From Pyropia yezoensis (lineage: Eukaryota; Rhodophyta; Bangiophyceae; Bangiales; Bangiaceae): a stretch of DNA of 64,000 bases. The notes beneath the pieces are model-generated. The model was not told where the DNA came from. It was given only the letters and a program-made list of their open reading frames with translations, and did no database searches. How positions within the stretch are numbered: position 1 is the stretch's first letter; each line of letters begins with the position of its first letter. The DNA lies in NCBI GenBank assembly GCA_009829735.1, contig CM020618.1:7655119-7719118 (forward strand). Reading direction: 5' to 3'. A program made the translations under genes and the position numbers. Shown here one piece after another: positions 63,798 through 64,000 of the stretch.

Positions 63798-63869
63798 CGA
63801 CGTAGCGGTGCGGGGGGGTGAGGTTCACCCCCCCACCGCATTACTTTGGTCGCTGGTGGCGGTAGGGGG

Positions 63870-63992
63870 ATGGATCGCGACGATTTGTTGTCTGCGGTGG
63901 GCAGCGTCGACGCCGTCGTCGACGTCGCGGTCGGGCCGGCGTCGAAAAAGAGTTTTTGGCGCCGGTCCGAATTACTGAGGGCGTCTTCCTGA
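63870..63992 (+). CDS. Repeat micro-ORF, right-edge unit 2
   Basis: 40 codons plus TGA: MDRDDLLSAVGSVDAVVD, then VAVGPASKKSFWRRSELLRA. Confidence 0.4.
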   Translation: MDRDDLLSAVGSVDAVVDVAVGPASKKSFWRRSELLRASS

Positions 63993-64000
63993 CGACGGAG

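Larger units (their letters stand above)
63661..64000 (+). repeat. Tandem-repeat units resuming at the window edge
   Basis: One unit entered in mid-leader and one nearly complete unit, in phase with the main array. The spacer hairpin here (63805-63821 with 63825-63839) is close to perfect. The array probably continues past the window. Confidence 0.9.

Overview
This is a repeat-dense nuclear window from a GC-rich eukaryote. The evidence is GT-AG introns, a PHT4/SLC17-type transporter, an SHPRH-like SNF2 ATPase, chromoviruses, a Harbinger-type DNA transposon and non-LTR retrotransposons. Coding DNA is extremely GC-rich and Ala/Gly/Pro-biased, with many G or C runs. A bangiophyte red alga (Porphyra/Pyropia type) is my best guess, as inference only.

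Layout. 1-2.7 kb: no recognisable gene. 2.73-10.23 kb: a 7.5-kb PIF/Harbinger element bounded by 43-bp inverted repeats made of GTAACC units. It holds a broken DDE transposase (+), a broken Myb/NAM-like accessory gene (-) and, between them, a very GC-rich SHPRH-like SNF2 ATPase fragment. 10.2-16.1 kb: mostly unassigned, with two weak minus-strand ORFs and an alanine-rich tract. 16.1-19.2 kb (-): a long intact ORF with a P-loop NTPase and a C-terminal PD-(D/E)XK-like nuclease, the layout of Crinkler/RHS-type proteins. 20.8-24.0 kb: an unknown exon, then a PHT4/SLC17-like transporter cut off by a retrotransposon.

From 24.0 kb to the end the window is a nest of retroelements around one tandem repeat. 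A family of non-LTR retrotransposons is present in four copies, A-D. It has a basic/low-complexity ORF1 with an RRM-like domain, and an ORF2 with C2H2 finger, reverse transcriptase, CCHC knuckle and restriction-enzyme-like endonuclease. Copies B, C and D begin at the same base of a ~195-219-bp tandem repeat, and A and B end where that repeat resumes, so the family appears to target the repeat. The repeat (20 units at 57.6-61.5 kb, single units between A/B and B/C, two more at the right edge) carries a micro-ORF of exactly 40 codons, followed by a G/C hairpin. The insertion point lies just before the micro-ORF stop codon, so the repeat ORF reads in frame into the retrotransposon. The 5' end of the element folds into two hairpins supported by a compensatory change.

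Copy C is interrupted inside its zinc-finger codons by a young Ty3 chromovirus (39455-49112, minus strand). Its two 572-bp LTRs differ at two positions, its target duplication is a perfect AGGCC, and it carries an antisense ORF of about 580 codons. Copy C is ended in its RT domain by a second, decayed chromovirus (50880-~55328) with a 128-bp LTR. No copy of any element is fully open. Several breaks fall in homopolymer runs, so some may be sequence errors; others are Trp-to-stop transitions typical of decay.
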